From the NCBI GenBank assembly GCA_024167805.1, contig CP099988.1, positions 2,479,001 through 2,543,000 of the forward strand: DNA of 64,000 nt, written 5' to 3'. The position numbers and the translations under genes were made by a program. Shown here one piece after another: positions 51,266 to 60,753 of this stretch (position 1 is its first letter; the number at the start of each line of letters is the position of its first letter). The notes under the pieces were generated by a model, which was given only the letters and a program-made list of their open reading frames with translations, searched no databases and was not told the origin of the DNA. The DNA comes from Methanobacterium sp. ERen5 (lineage in GTDB: Archaea; Methanobacteriota; Methanobacteria; Methanobacteriales; Methanobacteriaceae).

Positions 51266-52723
51266 ATGTACCAGCGTGCTTATGAGAGAAAGGAAAAATT
51301 TAAAAATTCATTTAGATCTTGTATTGACGATTACTTCGGAATTACCAAGTACAATTCCAGTGTTAAAACAGAAATATTGGCAGGTTTAACAACCTTCATG
51401 ACCATGGCCTACATAATTATTGTCAATCCCCTCATACTTTCAACTGCTGGGATGGATTACAAGGCAGTTTTTGTTGCAACCTGTCTGTCAGCGGCAACAG
51501 CAACTCTGTTCATGGGTTTAATAGCTAAAAAACCATTTGGGATGGCCACGGGTTTGGGATTAAATAGTGTGGTTGCATTTGGCCTTATCTTAACCCTTAA
51601 CATACCGTGGCAAATAGCCATGGGCTTGATATTTATAGAAGGATTTCTGGTTTTTATCCTCGTACTCACGAACCTCAGGGAAATGGTCATGCATGCAATT
51701 CCACACAGCCTTAAGATGTCCATAGGTGTGGGTATTGGAATGTTCATATCATTCATAGGATTTAAACTGGCCCACATAGTAACTGCCAGTCCTGAAAATC
51801 TTATAAAATTCGGTGATGTTACAAACCCAGTTTTCATAATCGCAGTCTTTGGGGTGACCATCATAATAGTGATGATGGCCCTGAAGATCAAGGGAAGCAT
51901 ACTCTACGGTATCATTTTAACAGCTCTCATAGCCATTGGAGCTTGTGTTGTTGCAGATTATTTTCACATTGCCTTCAACCTCTTTGGAAATGCGAATTTA
52001 CCCTTGAGTATAGCTCCACTTGCATCTGGTATGTCCAACCTTCCACAAACATTTGATGGAACCCTTCTTGAACTCCCCAACGCCCAGAGCCTCTCAACCA
52101 TAGGACATCTGGATATGTTGGGTGCCTTGTCACTGAGCTTTGTGCCGATTGTCTTTGCCCTCATGATGGTGGACTTCTTCGACAGTCTTGGAACTGTGAT
52201 GGCTGTAGGAACCCAGGCAGGCCTGGTGGATAAGGAAGGAAAACTACTGGACATTAAAAAAGTACTGGCTGTTGATGCCATGGGGGCAATGATAGGAGGA
52301 TTTATGGGAAGCAGCTCCAACACAGCCTATGTTGAAAGTTCAGCTGGTGTGAGCGAAGGTGGAAGAACAGGTCTAACATCGGTGGTTATAGCATGTTTAT
52401 TTTTAGTTGGAATGCTCTTTGTTCCATTGGCTTACTACATTCCAGCAGCTGCAACAGCACCTGCACTCATAATAGTGGGCTTTTTCATGATAACCATGAT
52501 ACAGAAGATAGAGTGGGACAACTTTGAAGAAGCACTACCTGCATTTCTCACAATAACCTGCATGACATTCACATTCAGCATATCCAAAGGAATTGGATTT
52601 GGATTTATATCCTACTGCATAATCAAATTGGCACTGGGAAAATGGAGAGAAGTTCATCCCCTCATGTGGATTGTTTCTATTATATTCCTAATATACTTCA
52701 TATTTGTGTCGAACATGATCTAA
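51266..52723 (+). CDS. NCS2 family purine permease (AzgA-like)
   Basis: A 485-residue transporter of the AzgA-like NCS2 group. It begins with F-G-I-T-K-Y-N-S-S-V-K-T-E-I-L-A-G-L-T-T-F and has T-G-L-G-L-N-S (normally G-M-G-L-N-A), V-D-F-F-D-S-L-G-T and G-S-S-S-N-T-A-Y-V-E-S-S-A-G, a family signature. It takes up adenine, guanine or hypoxanthine with a proton. It stands as a single gene. Confidence 0.9.
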   Translation: MYQRAYERKEKFKNSFRSCIDDYFGITKYNSSVKTEILAGLTTFMTMAYIIIVNPLILSTAGMDYKAVFVATCLSAATATLFMGLIAKKPFGMATGLGLNSVVAFGLILTLNIPWQIAMGLIFIEGFLVFILVLTNLREMVMHAIPHSLKMSIGVGIGMFISFIGFKLAHIVTASPENLIKFGDVTNPVFIIAVFGVTIIIVMMALKIKGSILYGIILTALIAIGACVVADYFHIAFNLFGNANLPLSIAPLASGMSNLPQTFDGTLLELPNAQSLSTIGHLDMLGALSLSFVPIVFALMMVDFFDSLGTVMAVGTQAGLVDKEGKLLDIKKVLAVDAMGAMIGGFMGSSSNTAYVESSAGVSEGGRTGLTSVVIACLFLVGMLFVPLAYYIPAAATAPALIIVGFFMITMIQKIEWDNFEEALPAFLTITCMTFTFSISKGIGFGFISYCIIKLALGKWREVHPLMWIVSIIFLIYFIFVSNMI

Positions 52724-52866
52724 CGAAACTACTACAACACGCCCTAATAATCAGAAATGATTTTAATATTGATCTATTGGTTGAGATAAATCTAATAACT
52801 CTCTAAATGATTATTAAAAAGAAAATATAGAATCATAGATGTAATAAAATGAATTGAAGGAAAGAA

Positions 52867-54074
52867 TTATTGAGGATAAAAACCATCTTCTTCTTTTCGA
52901 TATTTCAGCCATGCAGATAACATATGGTCATCGATTTTATATTCCTTCTTTGAATGTGATATAATCCCCTTGTTTTTAAGTTTACTTAAATAATTAGCAA
53001 GCGTTCTCTGGGAGAAATCTACTTCATCTACTAATTCACTCCATTTTAAAGATCTTCTATCACTTATCATAGTTACTATACATTTTTCTTGTTTTGTAAG
53101 AGTTGACCAGATGGATAACCATTTAACAGCAATTTGTTCCAGTTTCTGATGGAATTCTTTAACGATTTCATCTTCATTGTAAGTTATATCTGTGGACATG
53201 ATGTTGCAAAAGCTGTTTATATATGCGGGATATCCTCTAGTACAACTGTAAAATCTTTCAAATCCCTCCATTGTAAATGTGATTTCGGGTACTTTTGCTT
53301 CAAGATACCCTTCAGTTTCTTTTTTGTAAAGGGATCTATATTTAATCGAATCATTCTGTTCCCAAAAGCACCATCATTACCATTTATTATTTTTACTATA
53401 TCACTAGTAGAAGATGTTGATCCTGTGAATATGTAACACACATTATCTTGCTCCTGGGTGAAACTCCTAAACATCCAAAAAAATGCCTCAGGATTTTTTA
53501 ATTCCCCTATAAACTGAAATTCATCAATAATTATTACAAAACCTTTTATTTTACCTTCAGATGATTCTACTACTTTTTGAGGATATTCCATAACAAATTT
53601 GCTTAATTTTTCGTAATTATCCGTAACATTAGGGATGCTAATTCCTAAAATACTTCCAGCATCTTTAAAATCAAAATCTTTATTATTTATCTTATTTTTA
53701 ATTTCAATACCTATGTTGTAAACCTTGGAAAGTATATCTGATTCCTTTTCAATTCCTTTATTCATTTCTTCAAACATGGCATACATTATTTTTTCTTCAG
53801 TGAGATTTCCTTTTTGAATTCCATATATATTTGAAATATCTAGGTATGCTGTCAAAATGTTGGAAGGAACTTCTTCTATCAATTTTTTTAATAAAAATGA
53901 TTTACCAACGCCCCTTTGACCTGTGACAAGAATTTGATTTGCAACATCTTGATTTAAGGTATTTATGAAGGAATGAAAATTAATTAACTCTTTGGTACGG
54001 TTAAAAAAATATTTGTTAATATCTGTAGGTACTCCTAAAGGCAAACTTGGCAATTTTATCACCTGTTTAATCAT
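52867..54074 (-). CDS. Archaeal AAA ATPase with winged helix (one frameshift)
   Basis: A protein of about 402 codons split near C3 53308-53310 (plus view). One base restores K-L-K-G-Y-L-E-A-K-V-P-E-I between the parts. Walker A is T-G-Q-R-G-V-G-K-S and Walker B is V-I-I-I-D-E-F; sensor-1-like T-G-S-T-S follows. The last 90 residues are a winged helix (W-S-E-L-V-D-E-V-D-F-S-Q-R-T-L-A-N-Y-L). It fits the archaeal STAND/Orc1-like ATPase families (PF01637-like). A five-copy 46-bp repeat array lies 85 bases upstream of its start, so it may bind these as an initiator or autoregulator (inference). Confidence 0.75.
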
Positions 54075-54159
54075 TAATAAAATATTACTAATTTACAATT
54101 TACCATTAACTCTAAATAACTTTATTATTTATTTAACATTACTTGAGTATGGTAAATTA

Positions 54160-54389
54160 TTACTGCATTTCATGTATGGTACTATAGTTTAGTATACTTA
54201 ATTAGTTACTGCATTTCATGTATGGTACTATAGTTTAGTATACTTAATTAGTTACTGCATTTTATGTATGGTATTATAGTTTAGTATACTTAATTAGTTA
54301 CTGCATTTTATGTATGGTATTATAGTTTAGTATACTTAATTAGTTACTGCATTTCATGCATGGTACTATACTTTAGTATACTAAATTAT
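54160..54389. repeat. Five tandem 46-bp repeats (iteron-like)
   Basis: Five head-to-tail units of exactly 46 bases start at 54160, 54206, 54252, 54298 and 54344. Copies 1-2 and 3-4 are pairwise nearly identical; the last is degenerate. Each unit holds TACTATAGTTTAGTATACTT with an inverted TACTA...TAGTA and the palindrome AGTATACT. The fifth holds the perfect palindrome TTTAGTATACTAAA. A further AGTATACT lies at 54783-54790. The array sits directly upstream of the ATPase gene. No unique spacers exist, so it is not CRISPR. Confidence 0.9.
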
Positions 54390-55169
54390 TTAAAGCAATT
54401 ATGTATCCACATTAATTGATACTGTAACCTTTAAGGAAGAATTTCGAAAATATTAAAATAAATTATATTATAATTGGAATATAGATCATGTAGGTTCAAT
54501 GATGGGGTCACATGAAATGATTAATTCATGTGAAATTAGAACCTGAAAAATATTTCTCCATCCCACTCATTAACTTTGTATTCATCAACATTGTATGTAA
54601 ATTAAATCACACCAGGGTATCTCATGATAATGCTATTTAATATCCAATCATGATGAATTTGTATTATCATTCAAAAATAATTTAATATTTTTACTTCGTC
54701 AAACTGTACTATAACGAAGTTGGTATAATTTTGCTAAATTTTACGAACATATACTTATATATTCTACATAATAACGATGTTCAGTATACTCATGCTAAAT
54801 TATTAGGTGATCCCTGCAGATCGAAAAAATGGGCATTTTAAATAATCGTAGAAATGTGCGTATTTAGTGCAGGTAGTATAGATGGTATGATGTATTTAGG
54901 CCAAATTTGGCAATTTTATATTTTTTATGAAAATTGGCCAGTTTTTTTAAAATTAAAATCTAGATTTTTTTAATTTCATTTGGAACAAGCAAAAAATTAA
55001 TTAAAAATTAGACACTATGTAGATTGTGATCCCAAAAACTTCATGTCGATTTAGTAAATAATTTATTTTTAGATCATCAGCATCAAAAAAATAGTATAGT
55101 TGCTAAATCATAGCTTCTAACTTACATGACTTCCATCAGCAGATCATTATAATTATTTTTTGATAAAAT
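54390..55169. other. Very AT-rich non-coding region beside the iterons
   Basis: About 780 bases with no coding frame, among the longest AT-rich stretches of the window. It contains another AGTATACT (54783-54790) and the motif GCTAAATT twice or more (about 54732 and 54796). It might be the unwinding part of an origin or a mobile-element end; no direct evidence. Confidence 0.45.
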
Positions 55170-55696
55170 TTATTTATCCCTCTCATAGTAATGTTTCACG
55201 AGATATGGATTTAAAACTTCAACTTTTTTACATTTAAATTTAATATCTCCAAAAATTCCCTTAAACAATGGAATTCCCTCACCCAGGATAACTGATGCTG
55301 TGGTGATGATCATTTCATGGATCAGATCCTCTTTGAGGAATCTTTGGATGGTTTGTCCCCCGTCTATGTAAAGATTTTCAAATCCCCTTGATTTGAGTTC
55401 TTCTACAATTTTTTGGGATCGCCACCATTTAATACCTCAACCTTTCCATGGAGTTTGCTTGGTACGGTTTGGATGGTGGTACTTAACACAAACACGGGTT
55501 TTGGGTAGGGTTTTTCATCAAAGTTTAGCACAGTTTCAAAGGTTTTTCTGCCAATGACCAGAGCATCAATTTTCTCTATAAAATCTGCAAAACCATAATC
55601 ATCTTCAGGGTCATCCAGATTTAAAAGCCAATCCAAACCTCCGTCTGACCTTGCAATGAAACCATCGAGACTGGTTGCTATGTACACGTAGTTCAT
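55170..55696 (-). CDS. RibD-type/dihydrofolate reductase family protein (one frameshift)
   Basis: A protein of about 176 codons split at T6 55409-55414 (plus view). One base restores G-D-P-K-K-I-V-E-E-L and the whole C-terminal half (Y-I-D-G-G-Q-T-I-Q-R-F, V-I-L-G-E-G-I-P-L-F). The N-terminal Y-I-A-T-S-L-D-G-F-I-A and V-I-G-R-K-T-F-E are hallmarks of the RibD C-terminal/YyaP-like reductases, which use NADPH. Substrate unknown. Confidence 0.85.
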
Positions 55697-55752
55697 AATT
55701 TTCTCCCTGTATTAGATTTCAGTATTTTCTATTTAGAATGGTGCTTTTCCAT

Positions 55753-56205
55753 TTAGTATGATGCCATAAGATATAAGAGCTTCAGGATCTGGAATATTAT
55801 CGATACAAACGATGCTATTATTCCGATGATTAGGATGAATTTAAGTCCCAAAGCCAGTACGAACTGGTTTATGACAAATGGGAAAACTGTTAGTAATGTG
55901 ATGGCAGCAACCAGGGCTGTGATGTTCATGATAATTTTAGAACATATCTTGAACCATCTTGGATCGTATAGCACGAATGAAACGTTGGCAACTAAGGCCA
56001 CAATGAGACTGAGGTTAACAGCCCATAAAACATCGGAAAAGTTAGCTGCAATAAATGAAAGGTTCCAATAAATCAGGCTGTTTGCAATGTAGAGCAGTAC
56101 TAAATTTACCAATATTGCAAGGAAGTAGTCATACCATTTCTCCTTTTTATCTTCCTTTATTGATCTCATTATTCCATTGAACATTCTGATTATATCTTCT
56201 TCCAA
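55753..56205 (-). CDS. Four-helix membrane protein, unknown
   Basis: A 150-residue protein: a charged N-terminal 25 residues then four hydrophobic helices. No family recognised. It lies between the reductase and cyclo-ligase genes on the same strand. Confidence 0.55.
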   Translation of the reverse strand: MEEDIIRMFNGIMRSIKEDKKEKWYDYFLAILVNLVLLYIANSLIYWNLSFIAANFSDVLWAVNLSLIVALVANVSFVLYDPRWFKICSKIIMNITALVAAITLLTVFPFVINQFVLALGLKFILIIGIIASFVSIIFQILKLLYLMASY

Positions 56206-56314
56206 TATTATCCCCCAATTAACCTTAAAATTTTTTGTTCCCTTAAGCTATGATAACTTGAATGTGGTTATGTTTGAACATGTGTGTAGTTTAATTTTTC
56301 TGGTTGGTTGTTAT

Positions 56315-56884
56315 CTATTTTAGCCTTAGAATTTTTTCTGGTGTCACTATCATATTTATTTTCTGGTCGTGCTCTTCAGTTGGAACGTTTTCAACGATTT
56401 GGAGATTGTGAACTGTGCTTACTATGGGGGTGTTTGGGTTTATTGATCCTGTTCTCTTGAGAAATTCAATTTCCCTGTCTCCGTAGCCTCCTCCCTTCCC
56501 GAGTCTTCCACCGGTTTTGTCAACTGCGACTGATCCTTCGACAACCAGGTCCACTCTAGGGAGTTGTTCTATTTTTTCGCCGTATTTGAATGCTCCTTCA
56601 ATTTCTGATACTTCCCTTTCATGTCCCTTTAAATATTGAGATTCGAGTTTTAGGTATCCATTTTTTATTTTGGGTGTTACCATGATGAGGATCTTTCCAT
56701 CTAGGAGTGCATTTTCACGCACCTTTTTCTGGGCCGTGTCTGGACTGCTGAATATGGTGGTGCTTGTTTTCCATTCCTTTGTGGAACTCAGTTTTGCTGC
56801 GGCTTTTTCTGAACCTTTGAAGTCTGGTATTCTTCCAATGTAGTGTGGGGTGCTTATTTGGTTTTTTATAAGTTTGTTGTACAC
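56315..56884 (-). CDS. 5-formyltetrahydrofolate cyclo-ligase-like protein; 5' end interrupted
   Basis: This matches the archaeal 5-FTHF cyclo-ligase family: the motif G-R-L-G-K-G-G-G-Y-G-D-R-E is the nucleotide-binding signature and T-V-H-N-L-Q follows. It would convert 5-formyl-THF (or a pterin analogue) to the methenyl form with ATP. The first frame codon is GTG 56884 without an RBS. Fourteen codons upstream an ATG (56921-56923) with GGACGG before it is in the same frame but separated by an ochre TAA. So the natural start may be that ATG, with a nonsense change or base error at codon 7. Confidence 0.72.
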   Translation of the reverse strand: MYNKLIKNQISTPHYIGRIPDFKGSEKAAAKLSSTKEWKTSTTIFSSPDTAQKKVRENALLDGKILIMVTPKIKNGYLKLESQYLKGHEREVSEIEGAFKYGEKIEQLPRVDLVVEGSVAVDKTGGRLGKGGGYGDREIEFLKRTGSINPNTPIVSTVHNLQIVENVPTEEHDQKINMIVTPEKILRLK

Positions 56885-56960
56885 TATGTTTCTTAGTTAT
56901 TGTTTGTTTTGTTCCATTTTTTGCCGTCCTTTTTTCCTGTTTTTATTTATGGATGGAAAC

Positions 56961-57011
56961 ATTTATATATGAAATATAACAATCGTTATATAATGTTATA
57001 ACGATCGTTAT
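56961..57011. promoter_or_regulatory. TATA-like box with two 14-bp palindromic operators
   Basis: ATAACAATCGTTAT (56976-56989, one mismatch) and ATAACGATCGTTAT (56998-57011, perfect palindrome) lie 22 bases apart, two helical turns. An A/T box ATTTATATATG at 56961-56971 adjoins them and can be read as TATA in either direction. They could regulate the cyclo-ligase gene (minus) or a plus-strand transcript into the non-coding stretch. A dimeric repressor site is likely. Confidence 0.6.
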
Positions 57012-57055
57012 CATAAATTGTTCACGATCACCTAACATAGAACAACCTACAATTC

Positions 57056-57309
57056 AAGGTGCATAATATGTGTAGCTAAAAAAAACAACAACATACAAAA
57101 TATAAATACGCCGCTAAACTACCACAACTAATGTTCGAGAGGTGTATCAAATTATGTGTAGCTATAATTGAATTAAAGGCATCAAAAAATTAGAATCAAA
57201 CAAATCTAAACAAACATCCACAACTAAAAAATTTAAAGAATTAAGGTCCAAAATCAGAGGCGGTTACGACCCTTATTGAATGGAGCATGATAAAATGTGT
57301 AATTTATAA
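57056..57309 (+). other. Cluster of three ultra-short Met-Cys ORFs with RBSs
   Basis: Three ATG-TGT starts, each with an RBS: ATG 57068 after AAGGTG (57056-57061), reading M-C-S stop; ATG 57154 after GAGGTG (57139-57144), reading M-C-S-Y-N stop; ATG 57295 after TGGAG (57281-57285), reading M-C-N-L stop. The second continues past its TGA as a protein-like frame of about 35 codons to 57279. They may be leader peptides, or the 5' ends of decayed copies of one gene. Confidence 0.4.
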
Positions 57310-58069
57310 ACACCAAAAAATTAATAATCTGAACATCACCAAACAGGTAATCTTCATAAAAAAAGTTACTCTTAGAGTTGTAAAAACGGGACAAATAGCC
57401 ATAAAAATGTCCTCCTGCCATAGTATCATCATCTAAAACAACAACTAAAAGTTAACGACTGCCAACTTTTTACCTAACCAGGGAATGTTGATGTCCTGTA
57501 TAAAGAAAAAACCAATTCACCCTGGTTGGGCCTCCTTCTCCATACACAAATTATAACGGATTAACTAATATTCTTAAGATCTAAACTAATTTTCAATTAT
57601 TGTAACTTTTAATTATTATTTTGATGATCAAAAAAATATTAACGCTGGGTTTCAACATCCATATACAAAAATATTCCGTGGATTTGAACAACTTAAGAAT
57701 ACGAAATGCATCATATTAATTATTCCAAATTAAACAAAGAGTATTCACTAGATCGTCATCTTTTTAGATGGTTAAAACAGGGATTTGCACCATAAAATAT
57801 GAATATTCTTGATACTGTTAATAAATTGATAAAATGGAATATTGAAAGTTATTATCCATTAAATCGATTAAAGACCTATTATCCAATTGTATTACTATAA
57901 CAAACTTTATAAGCATGTTTGACATATCACTTATTACTGTATTTTTTTTAAATGATACGAAATGAAAACTCAGATGGGACATTCATAAATAAAAAACTAA
58001 TCTGTATAGAATATAAATAAAAAACAGAAAAAAGTCTATCAATCAAGATTACATAGGTTGTGATATTAA
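57310..58069. other. Remainder of the non-coding stretch upstream of HMG-CoA synthase
   Basis: AT-rich sequence. On the minus strand at about 57250-57445 a frame of about 60 codons is open (M-A-G-G-H-F-Y-G-Y-L start) but has no recognisable family. A TATA-like TTTATAAG near 57905 could begin the HMG-CoA synthase transcript, which would have a leader of some 130 bases. Confidence 0.35.
57473..57530. other. Long-range inverted repeat (possible RNA stem)
   Basis: CCTAACCAGGG (57473-57483) and CCCTGGTTGGG (57520-57530) can pair over 11 positions with one G-U, with a 36-base loop. It lies in non-coding sequence upstream of the HMG-CoA synthase gene. It may be a structured RNA or a protein-binding dyad. 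No known riboswitch class recognised. Confidence 0.4.
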
Positions 58070-59119
58070 ATGGCAGGAATTGTAGGATATGGAGTGTATA
58101 TACCTTCATACAGAATAAAAGTAGAGGAAATAGCAAAGGTCTGGGGAGATGATCCCAAGGCAATTTCAAGGGGTCTAGTTGTCCAAGAAAAATCTGTTCC
58201 AGGACCAGACGAAGACACAGCAACAATATCAGTTGAAGCTTCTAGAAACGCTCTTAAAAGAGCAAAGATCGATCCACAAAAGATAGGTGCAGTTTACGTT
58301 GGTTCAGAATCCCATCCATACGCTGTTAAACCAACTGCAACAATAGTATCCGAAGCTGTGGAAGCAGCACCAGACTTAACAGCAGCAGATCTTGAATTTG
58401 CATGTAAAGCAGGTACTGCAGGTATGCAAATTTGTATGGGTCTTGTTGACTCAGGAATGGTAGAATACGGACTGGCAGTAGGTTCAGACACTGCACAAGG
58501 AGCACCTGGCGATGCACTTGAATACACTGCATCAGCAGGCGGAGCCGCATATGTGATAGGAAATGAAAACACTGTGGCAGATTTCGAGGGTACCTACAGC
58601 TTCACAACAGACACACCAGATTTCTACAGGCGTGAGGGCAAACCATACCCAAAACACGGTGGAAGATTTACAGGTGAACCAGCCTACTTCAAACATGTAC
58701 TCTCGGGTGCAAAGGGCCTTTTCGATAAGATGGGAACTGAAGCCTCAGACTACGACCATGTTATATTCCACCAGCCTAACGGTAAATTCTACATAAGGGC
58801 AGCTAAGAAATTGGGCTTCAATGAAGAACAGTACAAAACAGGACTCTTAACACCTGTTATAGGTAACACATACTCCGGTGCAACACCACTTGGACTCGCA
58901 GCAGTTCTCGACATAGCAAAACCTGGAGACAGAATCATGGCAGTTTCCTATGGTTCAGGAGCAGGAAGCGATGCCTTCAGTATAACAGTCAACGACAGAC
59001 TGGAAGAAGTTAGAGAAGAAGCACCATTTGTGAAAGACATGGTTTCAAAGAAGAGCTACGTAGACTACGCAGTTTATGCTAAGTACAAAGCCAAACTCAA
59101 AATGGCATGGACAGAATAA
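58070..59119 (+). CDS. Hydroxymethylglutaryl-CoA synthase
   Basis: A 349-residue archaeal-type HMG-CoA synthase. Catalytic residues visible are Glu80 (V-G-S-E-S-H-P-Y), Cys112 (F-A-C-K-A-G-T) and His234 (I-F-H-Q-P-N-G-K-F). It condenses acetyl-CoA with acetoacetyl-CoA, the second step of the mevalonate route to archaeal lipids. The thiolase gene follows 121 bases downstream; in other methanogens the two enzymes form one complex bridged by a DUF35 protein. Confidence 0.95.
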   Translation: MAGIVGYGVYIPSYRIKVEEIAKVWGDDPKAISRGLVVQEKSVPGPDEDTATISVEASRNALKRAKIDPQKIGAVYVGSESHPYAVKPTATIVSEAVEAAPDLTAADLEFACKAGTAGMQICMGLVDSGMVEYGLAVGSDTAQGAPGDALEYTASAGGAAYVIGNENTVADFEGTYSFTTDTPDFYRREGKPYPKHGGRFTGEPAYFKHVLSGAKGLFDKMGTEASDYDHVIFHQPNGKFYIRAAKKLGFNEEQYKTGLLTPVIGNTYSGATPLGLAAVLDIAKPGDRIMAVSYGSGAGSDAFSITVNDRLEEVREEAPFVKDMVSKKSYVDYAVYAKYKAKLKMAWTE

Positions 59120-59240
59120 ATTTTGTAGCAAAAAAATATGTAGAATTCTTAGAAAATTTAACATGAAATTATTTACATGGGGTAAAAGGGTATGAAATAA
59201 CTTATCCAACACCCCACAGTTATTATTTGGAGGAATTAAT

Positions 59241-60392
59241 TTGAGAGATGTTGCAATTATAGGAGTCTCACAGACCAAATTCGGCGAGCTTTGGGAAGTA
59301 TCATTCAGAGACATGATAACAGAAGCTGGAATGAAGGCAATTGGAGATGCAGGCATCGAAGGAGACGAACTTGAAGCCATGTACGTTGGAAACATGAGTG
59401 CAGGTTTATTCGTTGAACAAGAACACATAGCATCATTAATAGCAGATCATGCTGGACTTACACCCATACCATCAGCCAGAATTGAAGCAGCATGTGCATC
59501 CGGAGGATTAGCACTTAGAAATGGTATAATGGCTGTTGCTTCAGGATACCATGACATAGTTATCTCTGCAGGGGTTGAGAAAATGACAGATGTTGTTGAC
59601 CCAACACCGGCAATCGCAACTGCTTCAGACCAGGAATGGGAAGCACAGCAAGGAGTAACCTTCCCTTCACTCTACGCAATGATGGCTAAGCGTCACATGT
59701 ACGAGTACGGTACAACCAGGGAACAACTTGCAATGGTATCTGTACTGAACCACAAACACGGTGCAAAAAACCCACTTGCACAGTACCCAATGGAAATATC
59801 CATTGACTCTGTATTAAACTCAAGTGTTGTTGCAGATCCTTTGAGGTTACTCGACTGTTCACCTGTATCAGATGGTGCAGCAGCAGTTATTCTATGCCCA
59901 GCAGAAGACGCAAGGAAGTACACAGACACACCAGTCTATGTTAAAGCATCTGCACAGGCATCAGGAACCATAGCACTTCACGACAGAAAGGACATAACAA
60001 CCATTGATTCAACTGTCAACGCATCAAGAAAAGCCTACGAAATGTCAGGTTACACACCTAAGGACATAGGCGGAGTAGAAGTTCACGATTGTTTCAGTAT
60101 AAACGGACTCCTCGCAATAGAAGACCTGGGATTTGTTGAAAAAGGCCAAGGAGGACCAGCAATTGAGGACGGTATGACTGAACTCGACGGTGAAATACCA
60201 GTAAACCCATCTGGAGGACTTAAAGCCAGAGGACATCCATTAGGTGCCACAGGTATAGCCCAGGCAGCTGAAATTGTATGGCAACTCAGGGGAGACGCAG
60301 GTAAAAGACAGATTGAAGGTATTGAAGTGGGTATGACCCATAACATAGGTGGAACAGGCGGTACTGCAGCAGTACATATCCTTTCACGTTAA
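59241..60392 (+). CDS. Acetyl-CoA C-acetyltransferase (archaeal thiolase)
   Basis: A 383-residue thiolase-fold enzyme. The nucleophile Cys85 is in E-A-A-C-A-S-G-G; later motifs are [11 protein letters not shown] and [10 protein letters not shown]. It makes acetoacetyl-CoA for the adjacent HMG-CoA synthase, channelling the intermediate in a shared complex. The start is TTG 59241, with GGAGG at about 59230. The DUF35/OB-fold gene often placed next in other archaea is not found downstream here. Confidence 0.93.
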   Translation: MRDVAIIGVSQTKFGELWEVSFRDMITEAGMKAIGDAGIEGDELEAMYVGNMSAGLFVEQEHIASLIADHAGLTPIPSARIEAACASGGLALRNGIMAVASGYHDIVISAGVEKMTDVVDPTPAIATASDQEWEAQQGVTFPSLYAMMAKRHMYEYGTTREQLAMVSVLNHKHGAKNPLAQYPMEISIDSVLNSSVVADPLRLLDCSPVSDGAAAVILCPAEDARKYTDTPVYVKASAQASGTIALHDRKDITTIDSTVNASRKAYEMSGYTPKDIGGVEVHDCFSINGLLAIEDLGFVEKGQGGPAIEDGMTELDGEIPVNPSGGLKARGHPLGATGIAQAAEIVWQLRGDAGKRQIEGIEVGMTHNIGGTGGTAAVHILSR

Positions 60393-60415
60393 AATAAAAC
60401 CTTCAATAAATTCGT

Positions 60416-60449
60416 TGGAAGGTCAACCTTCCATAACCCACCTTTTTTT
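60416..60449 (+). terminator. Hairpin terminator after the thiolase gene
   Basis: TGGAAGGT (60416-60423) pairs perfectly with ACCTTCCA (60426-60433), followed by T7 at 60443-60449. It ends the HMG-CoA synthase/thiolase transcript; stem-loops plus T runs are less common than plain T-tracts in archaea. Confidence 0.7.
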
Positions 60450-60753
60450 AATTTACATTAAAACTTTTTTTATATGAAATTCTAGAGCTCGTTTTTATTC
60501 ATTAAATTTTTTAAGCAATTATTTTCATCCTACTATACTACTTCATTTATAGGGGATTGGGAAAAGTACCTTTTCTATATTCTAGAGTAATTTCCATGGG
60601 ATATCTAGCCAAATTACTTGGATACACTTGATTTAAGAACCATTTTCAAAATATGTTAAGTGACCTATGATTTAAATAAATATATATTGACCAATAGTCA
60701 CTATAATAACCATGATTATGATATAATTACGGTTGTAAAATTTGGTTGAGAGT
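60450..60753 (+). promoter_or_regulatory. Promoter of the second TetR gene with operator
   Basis: A TATA-like AAATATATATT at about 60677-60688 is overlapped by the inverted repeat TGAC-CAATA-GTCA at 60688-60700, a usual TetR-operator form and position. This suggests autorepression. The rest of the spacer has no gene. Confidence 0.5.

Noticed and set aside
54160..54389. CRISPR array
   Set aside because: Units are contiguous 46-bp tandem copies with no unique spacers, and no cas genes are present.
57154..57171. Selenocysteine codon (TGA) in a small gene
   Set aside because: Methanobacteriales are not known to use selenocysteine, and no SECIS-like element was recognised.
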